Shown piece after piece: positions 1 through 11,525 of a DNA stretch of 64,000 bases. A model generated the notes under the pieces. It was not told the DNA's origin, did no database searches, and worked only from the letters and a program-made list of their open reading frames with translations. The stretch is taken from the NCBI RefSeq assembly GCF_963662255.1, contig NC_085053.1, positions 1,116,001 through 1,180,000 of the forward strand, given 5' to 3'. How positions within the stretch are numbered: position 1 is the stretch's first letter; each line of letters starts with the position of its first letter. The stretch is from Cinclus cinclus (lineage: Eukaryota; Chordata; Aves; Passeriformes; Cinclidae). Position numbers and translations under genes: made by a program.

Positions 1-169
1 CAGCAGCACCCTGTGGGAGCAGATTGTCCAGAGCAGTGACAGCACAGTGAACCTCACCACGGTGCTCTACCTGTTCAGGCAGGACAGCATCACTCTGTGG
101 ACCAACTCCAATGCCAACATCTCGGATCTGTCCTTCAGCCTGGTGTTAATCACTGACAACGACTGCTAG
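1..169 (+). CDS. TNFSF4: TNF-superfamily ligand, last coding exon (probable TNFSF4 / OX40 ligand), 5'-truncated by window edge
   Basis: The frame from base 2 is open for 55 codons and stops with TAG at 167-169. It encodes the last strands of a TNF-homology domain: an LYLFRQDSITLWT stretch, two N-glycosylation sequons (NLT, NIS), and a final beta strand SLVLITDNDC ending in cysteine. OX40 ligand also has a short, divergent C-terminal part with a cysteine near the end, which this resembles more than the larger family members. The assignment is strengthened by a TNFSF18-like gene on the same strand 20 kb downstream, as in the mammalian cluster. OX40 ligand is a trimeric type II membrane protein of activated antigen-presenting cells that co-stimulates T cells through TNFRSF4. 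Upstream exons lie outside the window. TNFSF8 is the main alternative, but its mammalian neighbour is TNFSF15, which the downstream gene does not resemble. Confidence 0.65.
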   Translation, partial: SSTLWEQIVQSSDSTVNLTTVLYLFRQDSITLWTNSNANISDLSFSLVLITDNDC

Positions 170-545
170 CTGGAGGAGCTGGCACTGAAATGTATGAAAA
201 GCAGCGTGGAAAGTACAGCCTTACCCAGCCACCTGTAGGGTTTGTTCTTGTACAAGGAGAATCCCTCCCTGGGGCTGTGGAATGCAGATAAACCACAGTG
301 CAGACATAGTGCATGCCTCTTTGGAGCTCTGTGCAGCTGATTTGCTACCCAGGATGGATCTTTCCAGCACTGGGGAAAGGGATGTGTGGAGCTCCTGGGA
401 AGAACAGAAATGAAAGCCAAAGAAAGTCACCCAAGCTTAGCTCCTACTCAGAGAAACCTCAGGTTTCTCAGTTTACTTGACAGTACCTGTACATAGTAGA
501 AATATGTTGTGTATTTTTTCAAATAAAAGTCTGGTGAGCCAGGAA
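170..545 (+). other. TNFSF4: 3' UTR of the TNFSF4-like gene
   Basis: This follows directly on the TAG stop and runs to the first good polyadenylation signal. It is of ordinary composition, with no open frame in phase with the exon and no clear run of AUUUA instability motifs. The end is estimated as 10-30 bases after AATAAA, before the GT-containing stretch at about 530-537. Confidence 0.55.
522..527 (+). terminator. TNFSF4: polyadenylation signal AATAAA of the TNFSF4-like gene
   Basis: A canonical AATAAA lies 350 bases after the stop codon and is followed within 10 bases by a G/T-containing stretch. It is the first canonical signal after the stop. Confidence 0.6.
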
Positions 546-3500
546 GATACCTCAAGTGTCTTGAAGGCACTTGGAGCAAGAGGAGCATGAATCTGCCTGG
601 AAAGCAGGGAAGAGGCAGCAAGGGAATGCCTTTGGAGTGAGCCAGATAAAGACTGTGAGAGAAGGTGGCATTTGAGCTGACAGGACTGCACTAGACAAGC
701 AGGAGCACAAGCCCTGCACTGGCTGTGGAGTTTTGGGGAGCAGCCTGTGAGAGCAGAGCCCCACTGGCTGTTCCAGCTGCCTGCACACTGCTGGGACATT
801 TACATCTTGAGATGTAAGGTGTCAGAGGAAAATCTCCTTCAAGTACACACACACACACACACACACACTGGCTTGACCCAAAAGTGACCCAGCCACATAA
901 AAGTAGGGCAGACATGAAGACCTCTAGATTTGGTGAGTTCTTTCTAACAGACCAAGTGGAAGCTGCTGGTCTGAGCATCCTTTCCTCAGGGAGGATTCAA
1001 GTGTTTCCCGTGGCAGCTCTTGGCTTTGTCCTACAACCCAGAGATGCACAGGCACAACCTCCTGAGGTACCTGTGCACACCTCCCTGGCTCCTGCTGAAC
1101 TCACAGTGCTCTTAGTGACCCTGGCTGCCCATCCCTGTTCTCCTTGCAGCTTAGGGCTGCTGGAGACAAGCCCTGCCCTGCCCTCAGCACAGCCAGCAGC
1201 TGTGGGATTTTTTGGTTGAAGTGAGGCAGGTTTTAAGGGCAAATTGACTTGGCTACATGTCTCCCAGTGAGCTCCATCCACATTTCAGCGTGTACACTCC
1301 AAAGTCTTTTGTTCAAAGAATTGATGTATTTAAATTATAGGCCTAGGAATGTTACATCAGATTTCTCAGAAACACTGGGAAGGGTTCAGACCAGGTTGTC
1401 AGCACTGAACTCCTCTTTGAAAATGCTCCAAATGCTCTGCACTTCTCCTGCTTTGCAGGCACCCACACCTGGACTGACCCATTCAGGTGCTACAGGAAAC
1501 TAAGGACATCCTCCAGGCTTTGGAGAGCTTTCCTGGGCTTTAGGATAATGAACTTCCCTAGCTGGGCCAGGGCAGAGCCTCAGAGGAAATGGCTGAAGCA
1601 GTTCACTCACGTAGTGCCAAGGAGCAGCTTTTCTCCTCTCAGCTGAGAAGCTGTGGCTGACTTGCACCCACAGGATGCTCATCATTAAGGAATATTTTGG
1701 GCTTTTAACTCTGGCCACGCTCACCACCACGGGAACTAAGGTAGCTGCACCCTGCCCCGAGGCTGGGGATTGTCACACACCCAGCAGAAGTGAGAATGTG
1801 TTTCTCTTCCTAAAAAAATAATAAATTTTTCCTTTGCAACATTTGGGCTTGTGGTGTGCCTTGGAGGTGGGGCCTGGGAGAGGAGGAGGTTGGAAGTGAC
1901 AGGAGAATCAGACATTCAATGTTTGAACAGGCATTTCCAGTGCTATGAAAACTATGTGATATTTTCCACATACTTCTTTTTTTTTTTCTTTTTTTTTTTT
2001 CCCCCTACAGTTCAGCTTTTTTTTCAGCACTCCATCGGGGTACCCTTGTGCTTCCCAACATGTGCACAGGACAGCAAGGAAGGTGAAGCCTAAGGAGCAC
2101 AAATGGATTTGCTCTTTGAGAGCCTTTCTTCTTGTTTAGAGCAGGAGAGGGCATTTCACACACTGATCCCACTGCACTTCCAGGCTGAACTGTGCCTGTA
2201 CATCTATACATATACACACACTTGTCTTGAAATGAAGGTTGAAACCATTCAACTCCTGACACTGATTCCTTGATGGACTGACTGTCCTCAGCAGTAAGTC
2301 ACCATACCATAAGCTTTTGTTTGTTATCCAGACCCCCTTCTTTCTTCCACAAGGTTAAAAGTCTCTGTGATATGAGAAATATTGATCTTTGTTGCTGGGG
2401 CTGTTAAGGCTTTGCAGGAGCTCACAGATGGTGGTGGAGTCCCATCTTACAGTTCTGTTCACCCAGGTCATGCACCCAGGGTCCAGGTGCAGGGGTGTGG
2501 AAGTGCAAGGCCGGACCAGGCAGATTCTGGAGACAATCCCTGACTGCAGAGGGGCAGCACATTCCTTTTCTTGTGTTTACAGCCACTGAAAGGGGACCTT
2601 GTGGTCTGTCCTTCCTTTCCATGAGGCCATTTCACAGCACACAGCTATCAGCTGGGTCATTACTGACCCTTGGTGTCGAGGCAGCCTGTCCCACTGCTCT
2701 GGTTTTTGTCCAACACAGGTTGTTGCACAAGCCACAGAGGGGACCACTATGCACTCCCTCCCTCCTCTCTCTTCTTTCCCATCTCTCCTTGCTCACATTA
2801 AGGGTGACAAAGCTGGTGGCCACCCCTGGGGAAGGAGCTGGCCTCAGCTGAGAAGGAGCTATGGAACATGAGGCAGAGTAGAGTGGGAAATGCCAAGGAG
2901 GCCACTTCTCCTTACACAAGAAATGATTGGAAACACTTGAAGTCCATTCACACCCGAAAATCACCCCGTTTCCTACCACATATGGTTCTCAGTAATAATG
3001 GATAGTGAGCCTGTGGTTTTTCAGACACCACTTCTATTTCATCAGCCAGCATGAGTCACAGCAATTGCCTGTCAACCTCACCAGTGAGAGAGAACCAGAG
3101 AGCTGAAGCGTGCTTGGCAAAGCGCAGCTGGCTGCTGCTGCTGCTGCTGAGAGCCAGCACGGTGCAGCTCAGGCAGCAGAAAGCACAGGAACTTAGTTTC
3201 CTTATTCAACAATCAAAATGGGGAAGTATGACTTGGAATCAAGCAGCCTCCTACAGTAACTAGCTGGGAAGGTTTGACTTGTCAGATTTTCTCAGCAGCA
3301 TCTCCAACTTCAGAGCTGTTCTCTGAGCTGGAAGTTGCTTGGTTCCCGTATTCCAAGGGATCCAAACCAGCTCCAGAGGTGCTTGCTTCCAGCTATGGGG
3401 TAATCCATCAAAACAAACATATTGAGCAACACTCACTGAGGACTGGGAGAGATGTTACCAGGACAGAAAAGGACAGTGGTCAGAGAGTAGCATGAGGATT

Positions 3501-3552
3501 TATCATCTGCAGCCTTATATACCCCAAGGCCAGGGAGGATCAGGAAGGTTAT
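546..3552. other. intergenic DNA without recognised gene
   Basis: This contains an (AC)n tract, a pyrimidine tract at 1973-2000 and several short chance open frames on both strands. None of these has recognisable domains or a supported splice context. Confidence 0.5.
845..868. repeat. (AC)12 microsatellite
   Basis: Twelve uninterrupted AC units, directly visible. Confidence 0.95.
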
Positions 3553-3662
3553 TGCTCATTTTCCAAGTGGAGGGGAAGACAGTTAAGGACTCCATTCTCC
3601 AAGTGGAGAAGGAGGCTGCTAAAGGCTCAGTTCTCCAAGCAGATGAGTAAAGCTGTTAAGGG
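3553..3662. repeat. degenerate tandem repeat, about 36 bp x 3
   Basis: Three consecutive units begin at 3553, 3590 and 3626. Each has a core resembling TTCTCCAAGTGGAG and ends in a (G)TTAAGG or CTAAAGG motif. Units differ by roughly a quarter of positions, so this is an old minisatellite or a remnant of a longer array. Confidence 0.6.
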
Positions 3663-4216
3663 CTAGCAGGCTGAGCAAGCAGAGTGGAGACTGGGGACAC
3701 ATCTCCCCATGGAGATGCTGAGCAGTGAAACAACTTTCTGGCAGCTGTTCAGCATCCCGGAGCAGAGCACACACCACGCTGTGCTGGGAGAGGTTCTCTG
3801 CTCACTGCACCAGCAAGGAGAAGCCTGAGGACTACAAAACTCACAGGCCAGGGCAGGAGAGGACACTGGGGATGGCTGAGCTGTCCCAGAGGAGCAAGGA
3901 CACAGCACAGAGCCCAGGAAAGCACAGGGAAGGAGAGCTCAGGAGAGATGTGGAGCAGGTAGGGGTTCTGTGGACAGCCTGTCCTCAGGACTTTAGGAAT
4001 GTAGGACAGTCAGAAGGCAGGACTAAAGCAGTGTTTCTCCTGTGAGCTTGTTCTCAGTGAACCAAACCTCTGCAAACATCTAAACACAGCCACTGTCCCC
4101 TCAAACACCCACTTCCTCCTCGTGCACAATCACATTTTCAGTGTGACAGCTCCATACTCCTGCTCACCTTTTGTCCCAAGGGGGTTACAAGCCCCAGCCT
4201 CCCACAAGCACAGGAG

Positions 4217-4945
4217 TGATGCCTAAAGAGGCTCCCTGGAACAGAGGTTAGACAGTGTTAAAGGAATAAAGGAGAGATTTATTAAAAGCCTTCAAAGGAT
4301 TCACCTTGGGCAGTGCAAGAGCCCGGCTGTGGCTCCACCCAAGATATGGTGTAACTCACTATACTATCAATAAAAATTAATAAACAACCAAGTCCAAACA
4401 CAAAAGTCCTGTCCCTTGTACTGCAATCCTAACTCCAACTAATTTCTGCCAAATCTTTCAAGGAACACAATTCAGTGGTTGGATAAAATCAGTTGAAGGG
4501 TAGGACTGAACCCTATTAACATAATTTTGATACAAATGAAGATGCATTCCCAGTGTCAGCAGTAATCTTCTCTTCAGGCAGTAATTTTCTCTTAATTCCT
4601 TTGGAGATTGTTTCCATGCTTCATGTGAAAAAAGGGCTTCATTTCAAAAATATCAGTGTTTTTTTTCAAACCCAAACGAATAAAAGCCTTAAGAGCAAAA
4701 CAAAACATGACCAAGATGGATCCTGGTCACGAGTTTTCCCACTTTTGTAAGTTTTGGTCCATTTCCATATTGGGTTTAATTGTCCAATTCCAGCTCCAGG
4801 TTCTGCACTCCCATCCTCCCAAATTGCTCTCCTCAATTCCCTGCTGGTTGCACTTTTTGGGGCTGAAGCTGCAGCGCTGTCCTTGGTTGTGGGGCTGGAA
4901 AAGGATTGTTTTGTGTGACTGAGCTGTGAGGAGAACTTGCTGACA
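4217..4945 (-). mobile_element. endogenous retrovirus LTR, interrupted by a second LTR fragment
   Basis: Read on the minus strand, this has LTR features. The 3' edge is GGCATCA (TGATGCC at 4217 on the plus strand). A poly(A) signal AATAAA (complement of 4278-4283) is followed by an R/U5-like pyrimidine-rich stretch, and the U3-like part is at about 4711-4945. The middle, 4346-4710, is a separate insertion. The right edge is uncertain; TGACA at 4941-4945 is a plausible LTR start. It resembles solo LTRs common in songbird genomes, which is recalled rather than searched. No gag, pol or env frame is attached. Confidence 0.55.
4346..4710 (+). mobile_element. inserted LTR fragment (copy A), flanked by 7-bp direct repeat CCAAGAT
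   Basis: Bases 4354-4704 match 9970-10318 at about 96% with few indels, in the same orientation. The piece splits the surrounding minus-strand LTR and is bounded by CCAAGAT on both sides (4339-4345 and 4711-4717), as expected of a discrete insertion. It carries CAATAAAAATTAATAAAC, which would serve as an LTR poly(A) region. Compared with the second copy it lacks the U3-like upstream half, so it is a truncated element. Confidence 0.6.
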
Positions 4946-5640
4946 CTTGATATGAAGTTCAGAGTCACACACTAATGCAGTGCAGAATCTGGGAAATCTG
5001 AAAGCTGAAACTGAAGGCATCAAGAGCATGTCCATTTCTGAGCCTGCACTTTCTCCTGCCTCTGCATTTCCCAGGGGCTGGCAGTCCATGCTGTTCTTTG
5101 GTGGCCAGCCAAGGCAAAGGGCAAAGTTTTGGGCAAGACAAAACTTGATGTGGGCACAGATGTGCTTTCCTAATAATTTCCTTCCTTGTTTGCTTTAAGG
5201 AAAAATTCACCTATTTACTGGCAATCCAGAGACCTGTTTCATTTCTTTATGCGGAAAAGGTGGTACTGATCACACTGCAAAGACAAACATTTAACCCAGC
5301 ATAGGATCTGATTCATAAAGGAATCAGCAGCCCCGTCATTTTGTCAACAAGTACATGCTTGAGAGGAGACATCACTGGTGTTATCTCATGGAGTTCAAAG
5401 GATTCACTTTCCTTCATCTTGTTGATTTAACAAAGTTTCTATTACTGCCAATGTCTGCTTATTTGGCTTACAGTCACCAGCACAAATAGTGAGCAGAATT
5501 CATACATCTGATGGGGACAAACAGATGAGACTTGGTTTCAGATACTTTAGGGGTTATGTGAAGCATTTTGAATCACTGGTTGATCTGCTTCTCCCTTTGT
5601 CACTTCCCATAGCACCTGAAGACACTGACACATCTGTCAC

Positions 5641-5740
5641 CGAGAAACTTCTTTAATGTCTCCCATATGTAAAGATAACAGCTGGACTTGATAGTCTGAA
5701 AGTCTTTTCCAGCTGAAGCAATTCCATGGTTCCATGTGTT
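5641..5740 (+). repeat. CR1-like LINE 3' end fragment
   Basis: The order GGACTTGATAGTCTGAAAGTC, then TTTTCCAGCTGAAG, then two ATTCCATG/TTCCATG units follows the known CR1 3' end: a GGACTTGATGATC core, a TTTCCAACC core and short terminal octamer repeats. The copy is diverged and very short. It overlaps the left end of the duplicated 457-bp block. Confidence 0.5.
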
Positions 5741-6157
5741 CCACCCTTGAGAATGTGAAGAACTAGCTCTGGTAGCTGTTCACCCACTCTGAAAAGACTC
5801 AGATTATCCACTGTCCCCAGCAGCATCCACACTTCACAAGAGAAGGCTTGCTCCAGCTTGCAGGAGAGAAATCCCACTGCCTTCCCAGTTAGCCTCAATA
5901 ACTCATCTCCTTGTGTTGTGCTTGATCCTTTTCCCAAAAATGTCTTTTCTAGAAGCAGGGCTAGGTGCTGCCTTCCCAAGCCCATGTGCCAAATCCTGAT
6001 GTTTGCACTGGCTGTGCTGTCGCAGAGGCAGCCAGAAACCTCAGCTGCCCCATTCCAGAAAAAGCCAGGATTCCTCCTTGCTGCTGTGGGTACAGTCACA
6101 CACACCCCTCTGTCCCTGGGTTTGCAAAAAATACCTGCAAGGAAACAGATGGAGAGA
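5701..6157. repeat. duplicated block, copy 1 (457 bp, identical to 14147-14603)
   Basis: By eye, every base matches 14147-14603 at a constant offset of 8446 with no indel. To the left, similarity continues back to about 5620 but with several indels and substitutions. To the right it ends within a few bases, at a shared AAAAC. A minus-strand open frame crosses both copies but has no recognised domain and is not taken as a gene. Confidence 0.85.
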
Positions 6158-6163
6158 CAAAAC

Positions 6164-7819
6164 CCTCTGCTGACCCTGCAGCCTTCCACAGGGATTTACA
6201 CAGAGTTTGGACCAGAGAAGCTCTGGCTGTTGTCTGGTGTTGCTCTGAGCTGAACACCAGTCACTCCACACCATTAACACCCCAAAATTTGAGGTCAGCC
6301 TAACAATGCTGAGTAAAGAAAGCTGGGTTAGACCAGAGAAAAGGCTGAATGGGTGATCAAAACCTAAACTTAGTTGAAACAACTGGTGCTGCATGATTGA
6401 CACCTGCCATGCTTCACATTGTAAATACAGCTGATCAAAAAAAGCAGAGAGACACAAAATCACCAAAGGGTGTAGAGCAGGGAAAGCTCTTGGGTGAGGT
6501 TTCCAAGCAGATTGTGAAGATGGCTTTGCTGAGAGACAAGTGGCTCCTCTGTGTGTGTTGGGTCAAGCTCTCACCCTGCAGCTGCTGTGGCTGGGAGCAG
6601 CTCCTGCACTCAAACTCCCCAGGACAGTGACCTTGGGATCCTGGGATCACCTCACTCACACACCATATCCATGAAGAGCAGTGAGCACTGCAAGGCACCC
6701 TGGAAAGTTTCTGGGAAGGACAGGGAAGGTTGGGGCAGTGTCTTCAGCACCCCAGGGCAAAGTGCTAAATCACGCAGCTTCAGTGTGGTACAACACATCT
6801 TACCAAATTCATCTAAAGTCTCGTTGTTTTAGTAAGAATTGTTGTGACTGAAAAACAAGCTAGTTTAGTCAGAGGACATAGTCATAAGGGGAAAACACAG
6901 TTCCCTCAATAACAAAAAATGTAAGCACATTAATTAATAAAAACCACATTATTTAAGGCGTTTTGTTCGGTGGTGATGCCTATCAGATGTCTCACTTTTT
7001 GTGGTGCCTAAGGCTGTACTATAGCCTCACCCCCAGGAAAACATTTTCTGGCCTTGTAATTCTGGAGCATAGGTCTGAACAGAGTGGCTTTATCTACACC
7101 AGCACTATCTGGTCACTGTGGCAAATTGTTTGAGAGCAATTTGTTTTTTATCTTTGTCCTGTCTAGCGTCTTCTGTCCCAAACTGACTACAGTGAGTCAG
7201 ACCTCGAGGTCTGAAACTTTGTTTTTCTCCTTGTCCTCCTGACCATGATCATCGAAAGCATGAGTATGTTAAAATACTTTTAATGAAACTACATTTGGTC
7301 TCATTCTTGCAACACTTGTACACTTGCACTTTCCCCAAACCCAGGAGACTGCAACAACAAATTCAGACAGATTGAGCGGGGACTGTGGTTACGGATATCG
7401 TGCCACAAATATCTGAGGATTGCACAGCTCAGTTTAGCTCTTTCTGAGCCTGTTCTTGCACACCCTTGCACACAGGTGCCAGGTATACCCTCACAGCTGC
7501 TGTGAGACCAACTTCAGCAAAGAGCAAGATGTGAGTTCAGCAATGTGGTGGGAAAAGGAACCTCAGGCTCACAATTTGGAATGCTGTGTTTGGAATTTTC
7601 ACAGCTCAAAACACCAGCCTGGCCATTGGGGGGTTGCAGGAATCACTCTGGCACAGCTCAGAGGATGGACGGAGGGTTTTGGTTGCGGTCACAGCCGCGG
7701 AGTGAACGCAGCAGGAGGTGACACAAAAAGGCAAGGGGCAGAAGGCAGCATCAGACAGGGGCTGGGGCAGGTCCCCATCAACCACAGAGCTGAGAGAGCA
7801 GCCAGCACAGCCACGACTC

Positions 7820-7869
<50 letters not shown>

Positions 7870-9504
7870 CTGCAGCCCCCGTGGCCCCAGAGCAGGGGCT
7901 ATGAGAGGGGACAGGTCAGGACTGGAGCTCTGCTCTCTGTTCCTGGACCTGGTTTCCTTGCTTATCCAAAACAGAGCCTAAAGCAGAGTCCACCAAGGAT
8001 GTGCCACACATTACAGCCTTGCAACTGGAGTTGGGGTCCCGTTCTCCCTGTCCCATCCCTTTGCACGGCCACACAAGGTCAGCAGGAGGGTTGATGCAGC
8101 AGTGGGAGAGGTCTCACTGTGGGTGCAAGTCTTACCCAAAGCTGAACGATGCTCGTCTTGCACACGGGATTTTTTTCCCCGTGCAAAGCACCACTGGCAG
8201 AATTCAGTCTTTGCCTGACTTTTCAAGTTTCCCTGGGAGATGAAGGTTTTAGGCTATTTCCCCTCTCCATGCACATTGCCACAGGACTTGAGCAGGGTGA
8301 GAAGAACCCATCGTTGCTGAGAGCAGGCACTGAGTTTTGTCAGGATGGGAAAATCAGCTGCCTCTGTCCAGGCCCAACAGAGAAAGTTCTAACTACAACA
8401 CATGCCAATGTCTTGGGCAGTCTTGGGGAGAAAAAGATGCCTGGGATATCCCTGTATTTCTGAGGTCTGGATATCTCTTGATGGGCTGGCAGGTGGTGGT
8501 GGGAGCTCGGATGAGTGGAGGAAACATCTGAGTCTTGGTAAACAAAACCTGCAGAGGTGGGAGCTCCCGAGGGATGGCTTCAGAGCAGGAGTGAGAGGGA
8601 ATGTCACAGCCCTTGGGGTAACTTCACAATACTTGTATTTTTAAGTGTTTATTTCGTTAGTGTTAGAATATTAAGTTTTGCAATTTTAAGATTAGTTTCG
8701 GGAATAAAAAAAGAAAAAAGAAGTATAAAGTTTGTTATTAGAAACCTGTTTTTTTACATTTTTTGTACAGATTGTGTTGTTTGCAGTAAGGACCAGGAGA
8801 GAATTTTTTCTTTTTAGTTAATTTTTTTAGCTATCTGAAACAAAAAAGCTTTTTAAACTGGGGGGGGGTTGTTTTTTTTTAATGGTTTAAACACCATTCA
8901 AAAATTTCCTCCCAAATTTATCCTATACCAAAACACATCACAAGACCTTTCTGGCAGCAATTTCCTGGGATGCCCTGAGGTCAGAATTCCTGCAAACATA
9001 AAAATGCCCCTCCTTCCCTGCCTGCTCACCTCAGCAGAGGAGCACCTCACTGCAGCACATGGGATCATCCTGCCAGGTGCTGTGTGGGCAGCTGAGGTCT
9101 GTCAGCAACCTGTCCCACACGAGCTGTGAGCCCACAAATGACATCTTGCTTAACCAAAAGAAGCAGGGAAGAATTTTCAGTTCAGTTCTTTTGCCTGGGG
9201 ACATTGATGGGAAGGGTTTCTGAAGGAGGTTGAGAATTAAACAAATGCAACAGATCCCAACTGGTAATGCCAGCTCACCAGTTTCTGGGCTGGGAAGAAA
9301 ACCTCACTATGGCTGCAAAGCTGACTGAAATCTTAATTTTTCTTCTGCCTGAGTCTCAACCAGCTTGGGGAATTGCCTTGTCTCCGTACTCCCAGCTCCC
9401 TGCTGAAATGAACTCCACAACTGGTGCCTGCACCATGGGAAGGGCGTGCAAAAGGCAAGCCCAGGTTGCTGTAAAACCTCCCCCCCCCCAAAAAAAAGAG
9501 ATGA
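6164..9504. other. intergenic DNA without recognised gene
   Basis: Unique-looking sequence with one long (AC)n tract and AT-rich stretches at about 8640-8890. A 212-codon plus-strand frame at 7456-8094 owes part of its length to reading through the AC tract as His-Thr and is not supported as coding. Confidence 0.5.
7823..7866. repeat. (AC)22 microsatellite
   Basis: Twenty-two uninterrupted AC units ending at 7866; a likely polymorphic marker. Confidence 0.95.
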
Positions 9505-10318
9505 TCCCCCTTTGCTGGAACCCAGAAGCCTGGGAGTTTTGAACTTCCTGTGCTTTCTGACACTGACCCCCAGGAGAACACTGCTTTGGACTTGAGGCCT
9601 TGGAGAAAGCTTCCAAATATGAGTGATGGAGTTAAAATCACTGGTGTGTAATTTAAATAAAAGTGTGCAATTTCACATGGAGAAAGGTTTGGAATTTGGA
9701 GTTTTAAAATATAGTAATAGGTATAGGATGAGATAAAAGTTCTTGGGCATTGCCTCTTCCTCCTTCTTGCTCCTTCCTAGTTTTAAGTAGTAATTTTTAG
9801 TTAAAAAGTACTACACTGTGAATCACAAGTATTTAGTCATTGAGTCAAAAGCATAGATAGTATAAATGTTAGTTTTTTAATTAGATAATTAAGCTTTAAA
9901 AAACCTTGTGACTAGCTAGATCCACCAACATTTTCTCACTTTTAGCTTGTTAGCGAAAAGTGCTAAAACACTCACTATACTATCAATAAAAATTACTAAA
10001 CAACCAAGTCCAAACACAAAAGTCCTGTCCCTTGTACTGCAATCCTAACTCCAACTAATTTCTGCCAAATCCTCCAAGGAACACAATTCAGTAGCTGGAT
10101 AAAATCAGTTGAAGGGTAGGACTGAACCCTATTAACATAATTTTGATACAAATGAAGATGCATTCCCAGTGTCAGCAGTAATTTTCTCTTCAGGCAGTAA
10201 TTTTCTCTTAATTCCTTTGGAGATTGTTTCCATGCTTCACGTGAAAAAAGGGCTTCATTTCAAGAATATCTTTTTTTTTTCAAACCCAAACAAATAAACA
10301 CCTTAAGAGCAAAACAAA
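9505..10318 (+). mobile_element. LTR-like repeat, U3-like half plus R/U5-like half (copy B)
   Basis: The first part (about 9505-9910) is homologous to 31838-32300 in the same orientation. Shared blocks include CACTGACCCCCAGGAGAACAC and a block around GTGTGCAATTTCACATGG. The second part (9970-10318) is the partner of the fragment at 4354-4704 at about 96%. It contains an AATAAA in CAATAAAAATTACTAAAC near 9984. Together they read as one plus-strand LTR with the poly(A) region in the middle. Exact ends and target-site duplications were not resolved. Confidence 0.5.
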
Positions 10319-10693
10319 CTGTCATACCCTTAGGTCTGAACTTGTGACATTTCTGTCTGCAAGGAAGAGCAGATGTTTTTCCTTCTTGATCTTTACAAAT
10401 TCTCAGTTCATAAATGAGACAGTCACACACTCCCAGGGAGGTTTTTCATCCTGTACGAAGCCAGGACATCTCCCACATGTTGGGAAGTCTGTGCAAGGAA
10501 GCACAAATGCAGGGAACTTGGCAGTGATAATGCACAAATAATGCACAAAGGTGCCTGAAAAGATGGATTATTTGGTTTTTTCTTGCTTGTGCTCTGGGCT
10601 GAGAATGACTCCTGTTTTTCTAAATCTTGCCGGAGACAGCAGAGACAGGAGCTCAGGAGAGCTCCTCCAGATGTCTCTCCCCCAGCTGCTAGG

Positions 10694-11478
10694 TGTTATA
10701 TATGACAATATAAACATTGGCTTTCTCATTTATGTATTAGATTTTACAAGCTGTTAGTATTAAGCCTAACAATTTGGATATAATACAGTCTGTGATCCCT
10801 TTTAACTGCTTTTTGATACAGTATAATCTACCAACTTTTGTGTGCTCCACATATATATATATATAAATACTACATGTGTATGTATATATATATACATACT
10901 ATATATAAATAGTAATGTGATAAATATATTCTAGCTTGGGCCTTAGCATACTATTAAAATAGAAACTATGTAACATTAAAATGCTTTTATTTGGGTAACT
11001 ACCTCAGAGGATGGTATAAAATAATTATGTTGTTTCTCACATTTGTGAACTATCTGAATGACAGCAGTAACAAAAACCAGAGCACTGAGAGAAAAAGTGT
11101 TAACTCTTCATTATCAGGGAGGGTAAAAACAACAGGATAAAATCACAGGAAGAAATAAAACATATTGATCTATATATTTATTCAATATATTGAATATATA
11201 CAAGATGGCATGCAGACAAGTCATGGTTAAAACCAAGCAAAAAAAAACCCCAATAAAACAAAAACAAAAAACAACCTTCCTGGAACATCTGAACTCACAA
11301 TAATGTTTGAATATGTATAAATTCTCATGAATATGCATTAACCTATGTAAAAGTATAAAAGAAGATTGTTTTATGCTAACCTGTGGTGGATTGCCAAAGT
11401 ACCCCAGTGCTGGATATTGTCCCTTTCATCCCTTAATAAACTTTTATAAAATTTTTAAATAGTGAGCCTCGTTTCTCA
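10694..11478 (+). mobile_element. solo LTR, TGTTA...TTTCTCA family, full-length (about 785 bp)
   Basis: It begins TGTTATATATGACAA and ends GTTTCTCA. Inside are a TATA box TATAAAAG (11354-11361) and a poly(A) signal AATAAA (11435-11440) about 80 bp apart, the expected spacing of an LTR R region. The same element occurs on the minus strand at 42387-43163 and 62260-63008, which fixes both ends. Flanks GCTAGG and CCTAAG agree at four of six bases and may be a decayed target-site duplication. No internal retroviral genes are present. Confidence 0.7.
10850..10910. repeat. AT-rich microsatellite / palindrome-prone tract
   Basis: Alternating AT and GTATA units, including CATATATATATATATAAAT and a symmetric GTATGTATATATATATACAT, lie inside the LTR at 10694-11478. 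The minus-strand LTR copies lack this expansion, so it arose locally. Confidence 0.75.
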
Positions 11479-11525
11479 CCTAAGCAAGCACAAGGGGAGA
11501 ACGAGCTGCTTTGGGTGGTTGATGG

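Noticed and set aside
845..868. Simple repeats as possible CRISPR or regulatory arrays
   Set aside because: AC, ATT and A-rich tracts are ordinary microsatellites; the genome is eukaryotic and no spacer-repeat structure exists.
1973..2012. T-rich tract followed by CCCCCTACAG as a splice acceptor
   Set aside because: It looks like an acceptor, but the following sequence has no supported exon and it lies beyond the TNFSF4 poly(A) signal.
5653..6189. 178-codon minus-strand frame repeated nearly intact at 14123-14611
   Set aside because: The shared protein sequence only reflects the identical DNA block; no known family, and the frame includes a CR1-like tail.
7456..8094. 212-codon plus-strand open frame
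   Set aside because: Part of its length comes from reading the (AC)22 microsatellite as His-Thr; no domain, no splice context.
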